The notes under the pieces: generated by a model | What the model was told of the DNA's origin: nothing | Database searches by the model: none | The model's input: only the letters and a program-made list of their open reading frames with translations | Shown: piece after piece, positions 1 through 11,606 of the stretch | Layout of the letters: each line of letters begins with the position of its first letter | Position numbering within the stretch: the stretch's first letter is position 1 | Assembly: GCA_913043205.1 (NCBI GenBank) | Contig: CAJWLF010000001.1 | Span: forward strand, 1 to 64,000 | Length of the DNA: 64,000 bases | Origin: an uncultured Chloroflexota bacterium | Lineage (GTDB): Bacteria > Chloroflexota > UBA11872 > VXNJ01 | Reading direction: 5' to 3' | Translations under genes and position numbers: made by a program

Positions 1-785
<785 letters not shown>

Positions 786-805
786 TATCTAAGAGGAAAC
801 CAATC

Positions 806-3800
806 ATGCTTGAAGTAAATGAATTTGAATCAATTCGGATAGGGCTTGCTTCGCCTGAGCAAGTTCGCTCTTGGTCATTTGGCGAGGTTTCAAAGCCAGA
901 GACGATCAATTATCGTACGCTAAAGCCTGAACGTGACGGTCTGTTCTGCGAGCGTATATTTGGCCCTACTAAGGACTGGGAATGTGCTTGCGGAAAATAC
1001 AAGCGCATTACTTATAAAGGAATTATTTGCGATAAGTGTGGGGTGGAGGTAACTAGGGCGCGTGTGAGGAGAGAGAGGATGGGACACGTAGAATTAGCAA
1101 CCCCAGTTAGCCACATCTGGTTTGTGAAAGGTACTCCAAGTCGACTAGGTCAACTTTTAGACATATCGCCACGGAATTTAGAGAAAATTATCTATTTTGC
1201 ATCTTTTATCATTACGGAGTTGGATGAAGAAGCTCGCAAAAAAGGTATTGCTAACCTTGACGAGGATACTGAACAGGGCATTGAAGAGACTAAAATCGAA
1301 TTCCAGCACATGCTAGATGGTCTCGATGATGATTTGAAGCGAGAGATTGAGGAAATTCAATCAAAGCTGAAATCGCAGCATCTACAGTTGGAGTCTGAGG
1401 CACAGACTAAAAAGGAAAAGCTGGAAACAGAAGCTAACACTGTGAGAAGAGTGCTTAGTGAAAATAAGAACCAGAAGGCTAGTGATGATATAAGGCTTAG
1501 TTGGGTGGAGGATCCTCTGATAACGCAGGGTGAGAAAATAGGGCTCAGTCATGTGCGGAAAGTTACTCCTTCACTAAAGGATGCGCATGACGGTGTGGAT
1601 CAACAACTTTCTGAGGATAAAGCTGAAGCCAAGGGTCGGATTAAGGCGGAAGTTGAGGATGCGCGTGCCCGGGTCGTTGATCAGCGCGAGCGAGCAGATG
1701 AAACTTTAGAGGAGCGAATACAAGGAGTTAGAGACTTCTTTCAACAGCGCAGCGATCATCTTGATTCCATAACTAGTCGTCAGCTGATATCTGAAATCAG
1801 GTTCAATGAGATGCGTGAGACGGTAGGTGATGTTTTTGAAGCTGCCAGTGGAGCAGAGGCTGTCTTGAAGTTGATTGATCAGACTGATTTGGAGTCTTTG
1901 TCTGAGGAGTTGCGCTCTGATCTATCTTCAAACTCTATTCAGCGCCGTAGAAAAGCAGTCAAAAGACTTAGAGTGGTCGAGGCTTTTCGCAGATCTGGCA
2001 ACAGGCCTGATTGGATGATTACGACTGTGTTGCCTGTGTTGCCGCCGGATTTACGTCCTATGGTGCAACTTGATGGAGGGCGGTTTGCTACCAGTGATCT
2101 GAACGATCTTTATCGAAGGGTTATCAATAGAAACAACAGGTTGAAACGATTGATCGAGCTTGGTGCTCCCGAGATTATTGTTCGAAATGAAAAAAGAATG
2201 CTTCAGGAGTCGGTTGATGCACTAGTTGACAATGGTCGGCGTGGTCGTCCGGTGACTGGTTCTAATGGCCATGCGTACAAATCGCTCAGTGATTTGTTGA
2301 GGGGTAAGCAAGGTCGATTCCGGCAGAACTTGTTGGGCAAGAGAGTTGATTATTCTGGGAGATCCGTAATTGTGGTAGGGCCCGGTTTGAAATTGGATGA
2401 ATGTGGTCTTCCTACTAGGATGGCTTTAGAGCTGTTCAAGCCTTTTGTCATGAGGCGACTCGTTGATTACGGTCATGCAAGCAATATAAAGAGCGCGAAG
2501 CGTGTGGTGGAAAGGTCTGATCCGGAAGTGTGGGACATTCTTGATGAGGTGACCAGGGATCATCCTATATTGCTAAATAGGGCTCCTACATTGCATCGAT
2601 TGGGGATACAAGCCTTCAATATCCGATTAGTCCAGGGAAGTGCTATTCAAATTCATCCGCTTGTGTGTTTTGCTTACAATGCAGATTTTGATGGTGACCA
2701 GATGGCGGTGCACGTACCACTTTCGCTCGCTGCACAGGAAGAAGCACGACGATTGATGATGAGCTCACGGAATCTGCTGTCACCCGCTGATGGATCTCCA
2801 GTTATCCAGCCGACCAAAGATATGATTTTGGGATGCTATTACCTTACTGCCGACCCTGAGGATGTTAGGGAGCGGCCTCGTATACTTAATAGTATCGGGG
2901 AAGTCACGCATGCGTTTGATTCAGGCATTATTCAGCTGCATGAAAAAATATTGGTGCGTGTGGTGGCCGGTGAGATGTGTGTAAGTGATGAGCAGCCTGA
3001 AGGATCGTTAGTAGAAACTACGGCCGGCAGGGTGTTTTTCAGCGAAATAGTTCCCCCTGATATAAGGCCTATTTCGGTCCAGATGGATAAAGGCGGTCTT
3101 CGGGACCTCATAGCGCGTGTCTATCATGAATTTGACGATGAAACCTGTGCGCAAGTAGCGGACGATGTGATGTCGATGGGGTTCCATTGGGCAACTCGGT
3201 CTGGCGTAACAATGGCTGTCGGAGACCTTTCGGTGCCCAATATCAAAGCTAGTATTTTGGGGGAAACTGAGGCTCGAGTGGAACAGATCGCCCAAGATCA
3301 TGATAAAGGCAAGATTACAGAGGAACAGCGGTATCGTGGGCACGTCGCGGAATGGGCCAAGGCCATGCAAACAGTCAGCGAAGCTGTAGAGGACGGGCTT
3401 GACCGCAAGGGGTCTGTGTACCTAATGGGTGCTTCAGGAGCGGCCAAGGGCAATTTTGATCAAATACGACAAATTGCCGGTATGCGAGGATTGATGTCTG
3501 ATCCTAATGGTCGAGTAATCGAGATGCCTGTGCGGGCTAATTTCAGGGAGGGCTTGTCAGTATTTGAGTACTTTATTTCCACTCACGGAGCCCGCAAAGG
3601 GTTGGCTGACACTGCATTGAGAACTGCCGACTCTGGATATCTGACTCGACGTCTTGTCGATGTCTGCCAAGATACGATGATTAAAGGCGAAGATTGTGGC
3701 TCGACAGAGGGAGTGCTGATCTCTTCAGAAGACGAGGAGATATATGGTGAGTCCGTCGGGCAACGAGCTTTTGGCAGGTATCTATCCAAGGATGTGGTTG

Positions 3801-5197
3801 CATCGCGAACAGGTGAAATATTGCTTCAGTCTGGCGAAGCTGTTGATGCAGAAGCTTGGGCTAAGATCGATGCCAATGCTGTTTCTGAATTGGAAGTCCG
3901 ATCTGTCATGAAATGCCAGAGTCGCCGTGGTGTTTGCCAGAAATGTTACGGGTATGATTTATCTCGAAATATGCCGGTTGCGTATGGCACTGCGGTAGGG
4001 ATTATCGCTGCTCAATCAATTGGGGAGCCTGCTACCCAATTGACGATGCGTACTTTCCATACTGGTGGAACCTATAGGGAAGAAGATATAACGAGAGGTC
4101 TGCCTAGAGTAGAAGAATTGTTTGAGGGTAGGGTTCCTAAAGGACAGGCCATTGTTTCCGGCTTAGATGGCACCCTGGAAATAGTTCGTGAAGAAGAGTC
4201 AGCTCGTATTGAAGTAACAGCGGAAGATACTATTCAGGAAATAGTTCCATTGCCTGAGGGCTTTGAACCGACGGTAAAAAACGATCAAAAAGTAAAGGTG
4301 CGGACGATCATTGCCAAAAACGGCGATGGGAAGGAGCTAAGGGCTCCCATAGAAGGCAAGATTCGCATAGCGAAAACGCGAATCACTGTATTGCAGGAGG
4401 AGCCCAAGGTTGAGTCTTATCCTCTGTCGCATACTGCCACGTTGTTGGTGAAGTCTGGTGACAAGGTGCAGGCTGGGGACCAGCTTACTGAAGGATCTTT
4501 GAATCCTCACGATGTTCTTGGGATTCGGGGTGAAGCGGCTTTGCAGCGCTATATGCTGAACGAGATCCAGGGGGTGTACAGGGTAGTTGGGGTTCCAGTG
4601 AATGACAAGCATGTTGAGGTTGTCATTCGTCAGATGCTTCGCAAGATTAGAATAGATGACGGTGGGGATACAGAGTTTTTACCTGGGGAACTTGTAGATC
4701 GCATGGAATTTGCTGACACTAATGACGTCGTTGTCGAAGCTTCTGGGACAGAGGCGCAAGGAGTGTTATCTCTGCTAGGGGTTACAAAGGCTTCCCTAAA
4801 TACAGATAGTTTTCTAGCGGCTGCTTCATTCCAGGATACAACTCGGGTGTTGACAGAGGCCAGCCTAAACGGGGCGAAAGACACACTGAGAGGGCTCAAA
4901 GAGAATGTCATTATAGGAAAATTAATTCCGGCAGGGACAGGGTTTTTTGAACGGAGACTTGCGAGTGGCGATTTAATGGGTACGGATTCAGATAGTAGTC
5001 CGGAAGCTTTAGTGGCAGAAATGTCGTCTGTAGCTCGAGCTGAATTGGAAGAAAGAATCCGACTGGCTGACATGGAGAAGAATGGTGGCGCTGAGGATGA
5101 ATCCTCTTCGAATGGAGATATATCTGCAAGCGCAAAATCGTCAGGTTCGGCAAATGATAAGGACGAAGACAAAGGGGCGACTTCGGAGGCTACTTGA
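806..5197 (+). CDS. rpoC: RNA polymerase beta' subunit
   Basis: Catalytic beta' subunit of RNA polymerase, 1463 residues, longer than the E. coli protein. Seen in order: an N-terminal zinc ribbon ('[10 protein letters not shown]...CDKCGVEV', about residues 58-80); an insertion at about 140-330, rich in Glu, Lys and Gln heptads and probably coiled coil; the lid/rudder region '[20 protein letters not shown]'; the metal-binding loop '[12 protein letters not shown]' (about 625-636); a second zinc site ending '[17 protein letters not shown]' (about 1036-1052); and the trigger-loop region '[16 protein letters not shown]' (about 1074). The large insertion lies where Thermus and several Chloroflexota beta' subunits carry one. 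The C-terminal ~35 residues are acidic and Ser-rich, probably disordered. The ATG at 806 has an 'aagagga' ribosome site upstream. Confidence 0.99.
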   Translation: MLEVNEFESIRIGLASPEQVRSWSFGEVSKPETINYRTLKPERDGLFCERIFGPTKDWECACGKYKRITYKGIICDKCGVEVTRARVRRERMGHVELATPVSHIWFVKGTPSRLGQLLDISPRNLEKIIYFASFIITELDEEARKKGIANLDEDTEQGIEETKIEFQHMLDGLDDDLKREIEEIQSKLKSQHLQLESEAQTKKEKLETEANTVRRVLSENKNQKASDDIRLSWVEDPLITQGEKIGLSHVRKVTPSLKDAHDGVDQQLSEDKAEAKGRIKAEVEDARARVVDQRERADETLEERIQGVRDFFQQRSDHLDSITSRQLISEIRFNEMRETVGDVFEAASGAEAVLKLIDQTDLESLSEELRSDLSSNSIQRRRKAVKRLRVVEAFRRSGNRPDWMITTVLPVLPPDLRPMVQLDGGRFATSDLNDLYRRVINRNNRLKRLIELGAPEIIVRNEKRMLQESVDALVDNGRRGRPVTGSNGHAYKSLSDLLRGKQGRFRQNLLGKRVDYSGRSVIVVGPGLKLDECGLPTRMALELFKPFVMRRLVDYGHASNIKSAKRVVERSDPEVWDILDEVTRDHPILLNRAPTLHRLGIQAFNIRLVQGSAIQIHPLVCFAYNADFDGDQMAVHVPLSLAAQEEARRLMMSSRNLLSPADGSPVIQPTKDMILGCYYLTADPEDVRERPRILNSIGEVTHAFDSGIIQLHEKILVRVVAGEMCVSDEQPEGSLVETTAGRVFFSEIVPPDIRPISVQMDKGGLRDLIARVYHEFDDETCAQVADDVMSMGFHWATRSGVTMAVGDLSVPNIKASILGETEARVEQIAQDHDKGKITEEQRYRGHVAEWAKAMQTVSEAVEDGLDRKGSVYLMGASGAAKGNFDQIRQIAGMRGLMSDPNGRVIEMPVRANFREGLSVFEYFISTHGARKGLADTALRTADSGYLTRRLVDVCQDTMIKGEDCGSTEGVLISSEDEEIYGESVGQRAFGRYLSKDVVASRTGEILLQSGEAVDAEAWAKIDANAVSELEVRSVMKCQSRRGVCQKCYGYDLSRNMPVAYGTAVGIIAAQSIGEPATQLTMRTFHTGGTYREEDITRGLPRVEELFEGRVPKGQAIVSGLDGTLEIVREEESARIEVTAEDTIQEIVPLPEGFEPTVKNDQKVKVRTIIAKNGDGKELRAPIEGKIRIAKTRITVLQEEPKVESYPLSHTATLLVKSGDKVQAGDQLTEGSLNPHDVLGIRGEAALQRYMLNEIQGVYRVVGVPVNDKHVEVVIRQMLRKIRIDDGGDTEFLPGELVDRMEFADTNDVVVEASGTEAQGVLSLLGVTKASLNTDSFLAAASFQDTTRVLTEASLNGAKDTLRGLKENVIIGKLIPAGTGFFERRLASGDLMGTDSDSSPEALVAEMSSVARAELEERIRLADMEKNGGAEDESSSNGDISASAKSSGSANDKDEDKGATSEAT

Positions 5198-5244
5198 GGT
5201 GAGAGGTTTCTGACTAAATTGCCTTCCGTGAGTAAAGATGATCG

Positions 5245-5273
5245 TTGACCACTAGCAGCACCGGTGATACGAT
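5245..5273 (+). promoter_or_regulatory. Candidate sigma70-type promoter ahead of rpsL
   Basis: TTGACC (5245-5250), a 17-base spacer and TACGAT (5268-5273) lie in the 144-base gap between rpoC and rpsL. This is 5/6 and 4/6 identity to the consensus hexamers with ideal spacing. It could drive rpsL-rpsG-fusA-tuf and beyond separately from rpoBC. Predicted by eye only. Confidence 0.45.
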
Positions 5274-5341
5274 TCTTGTTCTGGCGTTGAGAGCGTCTAG
5301 CTACTGTTTTTGTCCTAACCTATTTTTTGCTGGGGTGTCCC

Positions 5342-5755
5342 TTGCCGACGATTAGTCAACTGGTTCGAAAAGGCCGGCGTAAGCCGCGTCGAAAAGTTAC
5401 GGCGCCCGCTTTGCATTGGTCATACAATGGCAATAAGCGCAGGATGTTGCGTACCTCTGGAGCCCCTCAGAAAAGAGGGGTTTGCGTGCAAGTTAGGACA
5501 GTTCCTCCGAAGAAGCCTAATTCGGCGTTGAGGAAGGTTGCCAGGGTCCGTCTCTCTAGTGGTATGGAGGTACTGGCTTATATCCCTGGAGAGGGTCATA
5601 CCCTCCAGGAGCATTCTGTGGTTTTGGTTCGTGGAGGTAGGGTCCGTGACTTACCGGGGGTCAGATATCACATCGTACGAGGGGCTTATGACGCTACGGG
5701 GGTGGAGGAACGAAAGCAAGGGCGATCTAAGTATGGAACGAAAAGGGGTGGGTGA
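5342..5755 (+). CDS. rpsL: 30S ribosomal protein S12 (uS12)
   Basis: S12 of the small-subunit decoding centre, 137 residues. The diagnostic '[19 protein letters not shown]' and '[13 protein letters not shown]' loops contact the A site and carry the classical streptomycin-resistance positions. The ORF track starts at TTG 5327, but family members begin M-PTI-QLVRKGR, which matches TTG 5342 ('[12 protein letters not shown]'). A GGGG run about 7 bases before 5342 can serve as ribosome site. It is first in the str-type run rpsL-rpsG-fusA-tuf. Confidence 0.97.
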   Translation: MPTISQLVRKGRRKPRRKVTAPALHWSYNGNKRRMLRTSGAPQKRGVCVQVRTVPPKKPNSALRKVARVRLSSGMEVLAYIPGEGHTLQEHSVVLVRGGRVRDLPGVRYHIVRGAYDATGVEERKQGRSKYGTKRGG

Positions 5756-5797
5756 TGGGTTGTAAGGTTATTAGCAAGCTCGGAAAGGTGTTGTTTT

Positions 5798-6268
5798 ATG
5801 CCTCGCCGTAGCCGTCCGGCTCGCCGACCCATCGGTCCGGATCCTAGATTCAACAACCGCAGTATCTCGAGATTTATAAATGTCTTAATGCAAGATGGGC
5901 GGAAGTCTGTTGCACAGAAGCTACTATATGAGGCGTTGGATATTGTGCAAGAACGTACCCAGCAGCCCCCGATAGACGTGTTTGAGTCTGCTATTCGAAA
6001 CGCTACTCCTCAATTGGAAGTTAGATCTCGACGTGTGGGCGGAGCCACGTATCAGGTGCCAGTGGAGATTCGTGGTGATAGGCGCTACTCACTGGCTGTT
6101 AGATGGCTTGTGCGGGGTGCTCGTGAACGAAGTGGTAACAAAATGGTTGACCGACTTGCAGCCGAGTTTATAGATGCTTCCAATAATGAAGGAGCGGCTG
6201 TACGTCGCAAAGAAGATGGTCACCGGATGGCAGAGGCGAATAAGGCTTTTGCCCACTATCGGTGGTAG
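5798..6268 (+). CDS. rpsG: 30S ribosomal protein S7 (uS7)
   Basis: S7, 156 residues, the usual length. It nucleates folding of the 16S rRNA 3' major domain and lines the E site. The N-terminus 'MPRRSRPARRPIGPDPRF' and the segments 'INVLMQDGRKSVAQKLLYEALD' and 'RRVGGATYQVPVEI' are typical. The ATG follows 'ggaaaggtg'. It lies 42 bases after rpsL and ahead of fusA, the standard str order. Confidence 0.98.
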   Translation: MPRRSRPARRPIGPDPRFNNRSISRFINVLMQDGRKSVAQKLLYEALDIVQERTQQPPIDVFESAIRNATPQLEVRSRRVGGATYQVPVEIRGDRRYSLAVRWLVRGARERSGNKMVDRLAAEFIDASNNEGAAVRRKEDGHRMAEANKAFAHYRW

Positions 6269-6310
6269 GTATTTAACTAGTAGCTAGGAATTTCATTCAG
6301 CATTTTTTAC

Positions 6311-8371
6311 ATGGACCTCAGTCGTACGCGCAATATAGGCATCATCGCGCACATAGATGCCGGCAAAACTACAGTAACCGAGCGAATACTATTTTATTCT
6401 GGTCGTATACATAGGACCGGTGAGGTTCATGAAGGTGCCGCTACGATGGATTGGATGGAGCAGGAGAGGGAAAGAGGCATAACCATCACCGCTGCGGCTA
6501 CCACGTGTGAATGGCGTGACACCAGGATCAATATTATTGACACCCCAGGGCATATCGACTTCACGGCAGAGGTGGAAAGATCACTGAGGGTGTTGGATGG
6601 AGGGGTTGTTGTGTTTGATGCTGTTGCTGGTGTACAGCCTCAATCGGAGACTGTTTGGCGCCAAGCTGATAGGTACTCAGTGCCGCGTATTGCTTTAATA
6701 AATAAGATGGACCGAAGAGGTGCGAGCCTGGAGCGAGCTGTTGAAACGATAAAGGATAGGCTGGGGGCCAATCCGTTGGTTTGTCATATGCCAAATGGCG
6801 AGGAGGACAAGTTTACGGCAGTTGTGGATCTAGTGTCTATGGAACAGCGTAACTTCACTGATGATGGTGCTAATCCTGTGGAAGTGGGGCAAATAGATGA
6901 TAATTTACTGGACGCTGCTACAGCGGCACGTGAAGTATTGATCGAAGCCGTTGCTGATGGTGATCACGATATTGCAGAGGCGTACTTGGAAGGTAAGGAA
7001 ATTAGTGCAGACGCGCTTCGAGCAGCGATCCGAAGGATAACTCTTGCGAATGATGGTGTGCCTGTATTTGCTGGTGCAGCTTTGAGAAACAAAGGGGTAG
7101 AGGCGATTATAGATGCTGTTGTAGATTATCTGCCCTCTCCGCTGGAAGTTCCCCCCATAGTCGGTACCGATCCAGATTCAGGCGATGAGATTGAGGCGCC
7201 TGCTGACGCTGAAGCTCCGCTTTCCGCATTGGCATTTAAGATAGCTAACGATCCGTTTAGTGGTCGACTTACATACGTTCGTGTTTATTCCGGTAAGCTT
7301 GAGCCGGGCTCATACGCATTTAACTCCAACAGGAACAAAAGAGAACGGATTGGTCGAATGGTCCGGATGCACGCCGACAAGCGTGAGCCAGTGGAAGAAG
7401 GCGTGTATGCTGGGGAAATAGTGGCCATAATCGGTCTTAAAGATACATACACCGGTGACACGCTCTGTGATGTAAAGCGACATGTTGTTCTTGAATCAAT
7501 CGATTTTCCGGAGCCGGTTGTTAAGGTTGCGGTTGAGCCGCGTAGTCAGGCAGATCAAGAGAAGATGACTGAAGCTTTACTACGGCTTGGGGACGAAGAT
7601 CCCACCTTTCAGCTTTCCACTGATGAAGAGACTGGTCAAACTACGATAGCGGGTATGGGCGAGTTACACCTTCAGGTGATCATTGATCGTCTGAAGCGCG
7701 AATTTAGTGTTCAGGCAAATGTGGGAGCCCCTATGGTTGCGTACAGAGGCACTATTCGAAAGTCGGTAACTGCAGAAGGTAAATTTGTCCGCCAATCAGG
7801 AGGGCGGGGACAGTATGGGCATGTGGTGCTGGAGGTTGAGCCTTCTGAAGATGGGGTGGAAAATACTTTTGAAAGTAAGGTCGTTGGAGGGTCAATTCCG
7901 TTAGAATTCATTCCCGCGGTTAGAGTTGGCGTAAAAAATGCTGTTACTGAAGGGCCGCATGGGTACCCGATGGAGGGTGTTGCTGTCAGATTGGTTGACG
8001 GTTCGTTTCATGCTGTTGATTCCTCGGAAATTGCTTTTCAATTGGCGGGGTCGATGGCTATGAAAGAAGCATTTGGAAAAGCTAAATCAGTAGTTTTGGA
8101 ACCAGTAATGGACTTGGAAGTACGTTCCCCGGAGCAGTATATGGGTGATATTGTGGGTAACTTATCGGCTAAAAAAGCAAGTATTACGTCTACATCTGTG
8201 AATGATGGTGATGTAGTTGTAGAAGCGTCAGTGCCTTTGGCTTCAATGTTCGGCTATGCAAGTGAGTTGCGTGGGCAAACACAAGGGCGAGGCACATTTA
8301 CAATGGAGTTCGCGAAATATGAAGAGGTGATCGGTGGATTGCCTGAATCTGTAGGAGCAGCGTCAAGTTGA
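6311..8371 (+). CDS. fusA: Elongation factor G
   Basis: Translocation GTPase EF-G, 686 residues. GTPase motifs seen: P-loop 'AHIDAGKT' (13-20), switch '[13 protein letters not shown]', 'DTPGHIDF', and 'NKMDR'. Domain II follows, then domain IV with 'GGRGQYGHV' and the C-terminal domain V ending '[15 protein letters not shown]'. It also acts in ribosome recycling (family knowledge). The ribosome site is weak ('aggaat' about 17 bases upstream), but ATG 6311 fits the family N-terminus '[21 protein letters not shown]'. Spacing to rpsG is 42 bases. Confidence 0.99.
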   Translation: MDLSRTRNIGIIAHIDAGKTTVTERILFYSGRIHRTGEVHEGAATMDWMEQERERGITITAAATTCEWRDTRINIIDTPGHIDFTAEVERSLRVLDGGVVVFDAVAGVQPQSETVWRQADRYSVPRIALINKMDRRGASLERAVETIKDRLGANPLVCHMPNGEEDKFTAVVDLVSMEQRNFTDDGANPVEVGQIDDNLLDAATAAREVLIEAVADGDHDIAEAYLEGKEISADALRAAIRRITLANDGVPVFAGAALRNKGVEAIIDAVVDYLPSPLEVPPIVGTDPDSGDEIEAPADAEAPLSALAFKIANDPFSGRLTYVRVYSGKLEPGSYAFNSNRNKRERIGRMVRMHADKREPVEEGVYAGEIVAIIGLKDTYTGDTLCDVKRHVVLESIDFPEPVVKVAVEPRSQADQEKMTEALLRLGDEDPTFQLSTDEETGQTTIAGMGELHLQVIIDRLKREFSVQANVGAPMVAYRGTIRKSVTAEGKFVRQSGGRGQYGHVVLEVEPSEDGVENTFESKVVGGSIPLEFIPAVRVGVKNAVTEGPHGYPMEGVAVRLVDGSFHAVDSSEIAFQLAGSMAMKEAFGKAKSVVLEPVMDLEVRSPEQYMGDIVGNLSAKKASITSTSVNDGDVVVEASVPLASMFGYASELRGQTQGRGTFTMEFAKYEEVIGGLPESVGAASS

Positions 8372-8424
8372 TGAACGAATTAATTCATTTAGTGATAGTG
8401 TATGGAACTAAGGAATCAGACCTG

Positions 8425-8461
8425 AACGGCCACAATAGTAACGGCCACGGGATAAAGGCCG
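8425..8461 (+). repeat. Direct repeat and small hairpin in the tuf leader
   Basis: AACGGCCAC occurs twice (8425-8433 and 8440-8448), 15 bases apart. CGGCC of the second copy (8442-8446) can pair with GGCCG (8457-8461), which abuts the ribosome site GGAGGA of tuf. This could modulate tuf translation or be bound by a regulator. No known riboswitch is recognised. Confidence 0.45.
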
Positions 8462-8470
8462 GAGGAATCA

Positions 8471-9676
8471 ATGGCTAGAGAAAAGTTTGATAGAACGAAG
8501 CCCCATTTAAATGTGGGTACCATCGGACATGTTGACCACGGTAAGACCAGTCTTACCGCGGCTATAACCAAGGTTTTAAGCTTAAAGAACATGGCTGATT
8601 ATCGTGTGTTTGAGTCGATCGACAACGCGCCTGAGGAAAAGGCTCGTGGAATTACCATAGCGATCCAGCATGTCGAATATGAGACTGATGAAAGGCATTA
8701 TGCCCATGTGGACTGCCCTGGGCATGCCGACTACATTAAAAACATGATTACAGGGGCTGCTCAGATGGATGGAGCTATCCTTGTGGTATCTGCGCCGGAT
8801 GGACCTATGCCGCAAACACGAGAACATGTTTTGCTTGCTCGACAGGTTGAAGTTCCTTCAATGGTCGTCTTCTTGAACAAAGTGGACATGGTAGATGACG
8901 ACGAGCTTATTGAATTGGTTGAGCTTGAAGTTCGTGAGCTATTGAACGAGAGAGAGTTCAATGGGGATGATGTCACTGTTGTACAAGGCAGTGCGCTAGG
9001 AGTTTTGGAGTCTGACAGCACGGATCCAGACGCACCTGAATATAAATGCATAATTGATCTTATGGCAGCGGTGGATGAGCACATACCAGCGCCACCTCGT
9101 CCTATTGACCAGGATTTCCTGATGCCTATTGAAGACGTGTTTGGGATTAAAGGTCGGGGCACCGTGGTGACGGGTCGTATAGAACGTGGAGAAGTAAAGT
9201 CCGGCGAAGCGATAGATATCGTTGGTATGGGGGATAAGGGCCATGAAGGGATTGTTGTCACCGGAGTGGAAATGTTTCGAAAGATTCTTGATTCAGGTCA
9301 AGCTGGCGATAATGTCGGTTGTTTGTTGCGCGGTATCGAGCGTGAAGATGTGGAGCGCGGACAAGTGCTAGCAAAACCCGGTTCTATAACCCCTCATGTG
9401 GACTTTAAGGCAGAGGTGTATGTTTTGAATCGGGATGAAGGTGGACGGCACACCCCATTTTTTAATGGGTATCGGCCGCAGTTCTATATTAGAACGACAG
9501 ATGTTACCGGGGAGATTAAGCTTCCAGGTGATGTTGAAATGGTAGTTCCAGGTGACAACGTGGAGATGGAGGTTAACCTTATAACTCCCGTTGCGTTGGA
9601 ACGTGGGGTGAGATTCGCCATCCGGGAAGGTGGTGTTACGGTTGGGGCAGGTTCAGTGACGGAAATTATTAAATAA
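8471..9676 (+). CDS. tuf: Elongation factor Tu
   Basis: EF-Tu, 401 residues, brings aminoacyl-tRNA to the ribosome. P-loop 'GHVDHGKT' at 19-26, '[26 protein letters not shown]', 'NKVDMVDD', and domains 2-3 with '[13 protein letters not shown]' and '[28 protein letters not shown]'. Ribosome site 'ggaggaatca' directly before ATG. An insert relative to E. coli around '[16 protein letters not shown]' precedes '[12 protein letters not shown]'. The 99-base gap from fusA carries a repeat. rpsJ follows 14 bases downstream. Confidence 0.99.
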   Translation: MAREKFDRTKPHLNVGTIGHVDHGKTSLTAAITKVLSLKNMADYRVFESIDNAPEEKARGITIAIQHVEYETDERHYAHVDCPGHADYIKNMITGAAQMDGAILVVSAPDGPMPQTREHVLLARQVEVPSMVVFLNKVDMVDDDELIELVELEVRELLNEREFNGDDVTVVQGSALGVLESDSTDPDAPEYKCIIDLMAAVDEHIPAPPRPIDQDFLMPIEDVFGIKGRGTVVTGRIERGEVKSGEAIDIVGMGDKGHEGIVVTGVEMFRKILDSGQAGDNVGCLLRGIEREDVERGQVLAKPGSITPHVDFKAEVYVLNRDEGGRHTPFFNGYRPQFYIRTTDVTGEIKLPGDVEMVVPGDNVEMEVNLITPVALERGVRFAIREGGVTVGAGSVTEIIK

Positions 9677-9690
9677 GCAGAGGTAATTCA

Positions 9691-10029
9691 CTGGCAGACA
9701 AAAGTTCAAAACAACGCCGACCGAGGCGCCAAAGAATACGAATTCGACTGAAAGCTTACGATCATCGTGTGCTGGACCAGTCGGCGTTGCGCATAATCGA
9801 AAATGCGCAACGTACTGGTGCTGAAACAAAGGGTCCGATCCCTCTTCCCACACGAATTAACCGATGGACTGTGATGAGATCTCCGTTTATTGATAAAGAT
9901 TCTCGTGAGCAATTTGAGATGAGGACTCATAGGCGTTTGATAGATGTGTTCGACCCTAAAGCTGAAACTATGGATGCTTTATTAACCCTGGATCTGCCAT
10001 CTGGCGTAGATATTGAGCTTAAATCTTGA
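9691..10029 (+). CDS. rpsJ: 30S ribosomal protein S10 (uS10), apparently CTG-initiated
   Basis: S10, 112 residues, part of the 30S head and of the NusB/NusG antitermination interface (family knowledge). The ORF track begins at GTG 9769, but that cuts off the conserved '[15 protein letters not shown]'. The frame is open back to the TAA at 9670, and the only NTG codon in front of the conserved N-terminus is CTG at 9691 (reads (M)[13 protein letters not shown]), with 'agagg' about 8 bases upstream. The protein therefore seems to start at CTG. Remaining conserved parts: '[15 protein letters not shown]' and '[22 protein letters not shown]'. First gene of the S10 block. Confidence 0.95.
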   Translation: MADKSSKQRRPRRQRIRIRLKAYDHRVLDQSALRIIENAQRTGAETKGPIPLPTRINRWTVMRSPFIDKDSREQFEMRTHRRLIDVFDPKAETMDALLTLDLPSGVDIELKS

Positions 10030-10039
10030 GGTTGTTTTG

Positions 10040-10663
10040 ATGCCAATAGGATTGATAGGTCGAAAAATAGGGATGACCCACGTTTACGACGACGATGGTA
10101 GGTTTCTGCCAGTGACGGTGGTTCGAGCGGGGCCCTGTTATGTTACCCAATTGAAAGACCTGGCCCGAGATGGTTATCAGGCTGTACAAATTGGATTCGA
10201 AGAGACAAGGGAAGAATTGATTTCTGGTGCTGAACAAGGACACTTAGGTTCTTTACCGGCACTTCGTCATTTGCGTGAATACAGGACAGAAGATTCTGAG
10301 TTAAGTGTAGGCGACGAGATAACCGTTGATAGCTTTGAAGTAGGCCAAAGGCTAACTGTCAGTGGGACCTCTAAAGGCAAGGGTTTTGCTGGTGTAATGA
10401 AGAGGCATGGATTCAGGGGTGGGCCGAGGACACATGGCCAGTCTGATAGAGAGCGTGCGCCGGGTTCCATCGGTGCCGGTAATACTCCAGGTCGTGTTTT
10501 CAAAGGAACACGAATGGCAGGGCGTCTTGGTGGAGGTCGGGTCACTCGAAAAAAGGTTGAAATTGTAAGAATAGATGCTGACAAGAACGTTTTGCTTTTA
10601 AAAGGGGCGGTGCCAGGCCACTCAGGAGGATTGGTGATGTTGAATGAGGAAAGGGGCAACTGA
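10040..10663 (+). CDS. rplC: 50S ribosomal protein L3 (uL3)
   Basis: L3, 207 residues, an early 23S rRNA assembly protein near the peptidyl-transferase centre. The N-terminus 'MPIGLIGRKIGMTHVYDDDG' fits ATG 10040 with GAGG 8 bases upstream. The ORF-track start at 10013 lies inside rpsJ and is unlikely. The central extension 'HGFRGGPRTHGQSDRERAPGSIG' and 'GRVFKGTRMAGRLGG' are the family signature. The stop overlaps the rplD start by one base (TGATG), consistent with translational coupling. Confidence 0.97.
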   Translation: MPIGLIGRKIGMTHVYDDDGRFLPVTVVRAGPCYVTQLKDLARDGYQAVQIGFEETREELISGAEQGHLGSLPALRHLREYRTEDSELSVGDEITVDSFEVGQRLTVSGTSKGKGFAGVMKRHGFRGGPRTHGQSDRERAPGSIGAGNTPGRVFKGTRMAGRLGGGRVTRKKVEIVRIDADKNVLLLKGAVPGHSGGLVMLNEERGN

Positions 10664-11313
10664 TGACTACTGATCTAAAATCAGTGAGTAGTACTCTCGA
10701 GGTTCCTGTGTTGAGCTCTAATGGTAAGGTGGCGGGCTCGATTGTTCTTCCTGAAGAGTTTGTGCCGAATTCGATTCCTGAGCAGATAATAAAGAATTCA
10801 ATATTAGGGCATCTTGCGAATAATAGGGCTGGAACGGTGTCTACCTTGACGAGGTCTGAGGTTCGAGGCGGAGGGAGAAAGCCTTGGAGGCAAAAGGGAA
10901 CAGGTCGCGCTCGGCAGGGGTCCATTAGGGCTCCTCACTGGCGTGGAGGGGGCAGGGTTTTTGGACCAAGTCCTCGTAGTTTTAGGACTAGACAGAGTAA
11001 TCGTGAGCGTAAACTCGCTTTTTATGCTTCTGTGGGGCTTAAAGCAGCTGCAGGAAAACTGCATGTAGCGGATTCATTGGACCTTCGAGATGCTAAGACG
11101 AAGACCCGGGTGAACTGGCTTAGGGACCTTGGGATGGTTGGGCGGACATTGCTGATTGGTGTTGCTCCAAGCTCTGAGGTGCAGCGATCGATAAGAAACA
11201 TTCCTGACGCTTGCGTTGCCAGAGCTGACACGGTGAATGCCTATGATGTGTTCTCAATGGACAATCTAATTGTCACAGCTGAGGCTCTAGAAGTAATGAG
11301 GAGGGTTGGCTGA
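10663..11313 (+). CDS. rplD: 50S ribosomal protein L4 (uL4)
   Basis: L4, 216 residues, whose extended loop lines the peptide exit tunnel. The conserved 'GHLANNRAGTVSTLTRSEVRGGGRKPWRQKGTGRARQGS' block appears (quoted parts: 'RGGGRKPWRQKGTGRARQGS', 'APHWRGGGRVFGPSPR'). In enterobacteria L4 also represses its own operon; no such leader is evident here. It overlaps rplC by one base. Confidence 0.98.
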   Translation: MTTDLKSVSSTLEVPVLSSNGKVAGSIVLPEEFVPNSIPEQIIKNSILGHLANNRAGTVSTLTRSEVRGGGRKPWRQKGTGRARQGSIRAPHWRGGGRVFGPSPRSFRTRQSNRERKLAFYASVGLKAAAGKLHVADSLDLRDAKTKTRVNWLRDLGMVGRTLLIGVAPSSEVQRSIRNIPDACVARADTVNAYDVFSMDNLIVTAEALEVMRRVG

Positions 11314-11314
11314 T

Positions 11315-11599
11315 ATGGAGTCGACTGACATATTGTTGAGTCCAATAATCACTGAGAAATCTACCATTATGGGGGAGGACGCGAAGTATGTGTTTAGAGT
11401 TCATACCCAAGCTAACAAGGTGCAGATTAGAGCTGCAGTCGAAGATCTATTTGATGTAAATGTGGACAAAGTAAACATTAGCAAGGTTAAGGGTAAGTCT
11501 CGTCGATTTGGTCGTTCTGTTGGTCGTAAGCCTGATTGGAAAAAGGCGGTCGTCACTTTGCGAGCTGGTGAGACGATAGATTTGGTCCCGGGGGTTTAA
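11315..11599 (+). CDS. rplW: 50S ribosomal protein L23 (uL23)
   Basis: L23, 94 residues, at the tunnel exit where trigger factor and SRP dock. Seen: 'LLSPIITEKSTIMGEDAKYVFRV', 'KVQIRAAVEDLFDVNVDKVN', 'RRFGRSVGRKPDWKKAVV'. ATG 11315 has GAGGAGGG at 11298-11305, a good spacing. The ORF-track TTG 11306 sits right on that site but would give an 8-base overlap like other junctions here, so it remains possible. Confidence 0.96.
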   Translation: MESTDILLSPIITEKSTIMGEDAKYVFRVHTQANKVQIRAAVEDLFDVNVDKVNISKVKGKSRRFGRSVGRKPDWKKAVVTLRAGETIDLVPGV

Positions 11600-11606
11600 G
11601 TAGGGT

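Noticed and set aside
4630-5172. 180-residue ORF on the - strand
   Set aside because: Lies wholly inside rpoC in an opposing frame; Ser/Ala-rich shadow without family motifs.
8761-9261. 166-residue ORF on the - strand
   Set aside because: Antisense shadow of tuf, low-complexity Ser/Thr composition.
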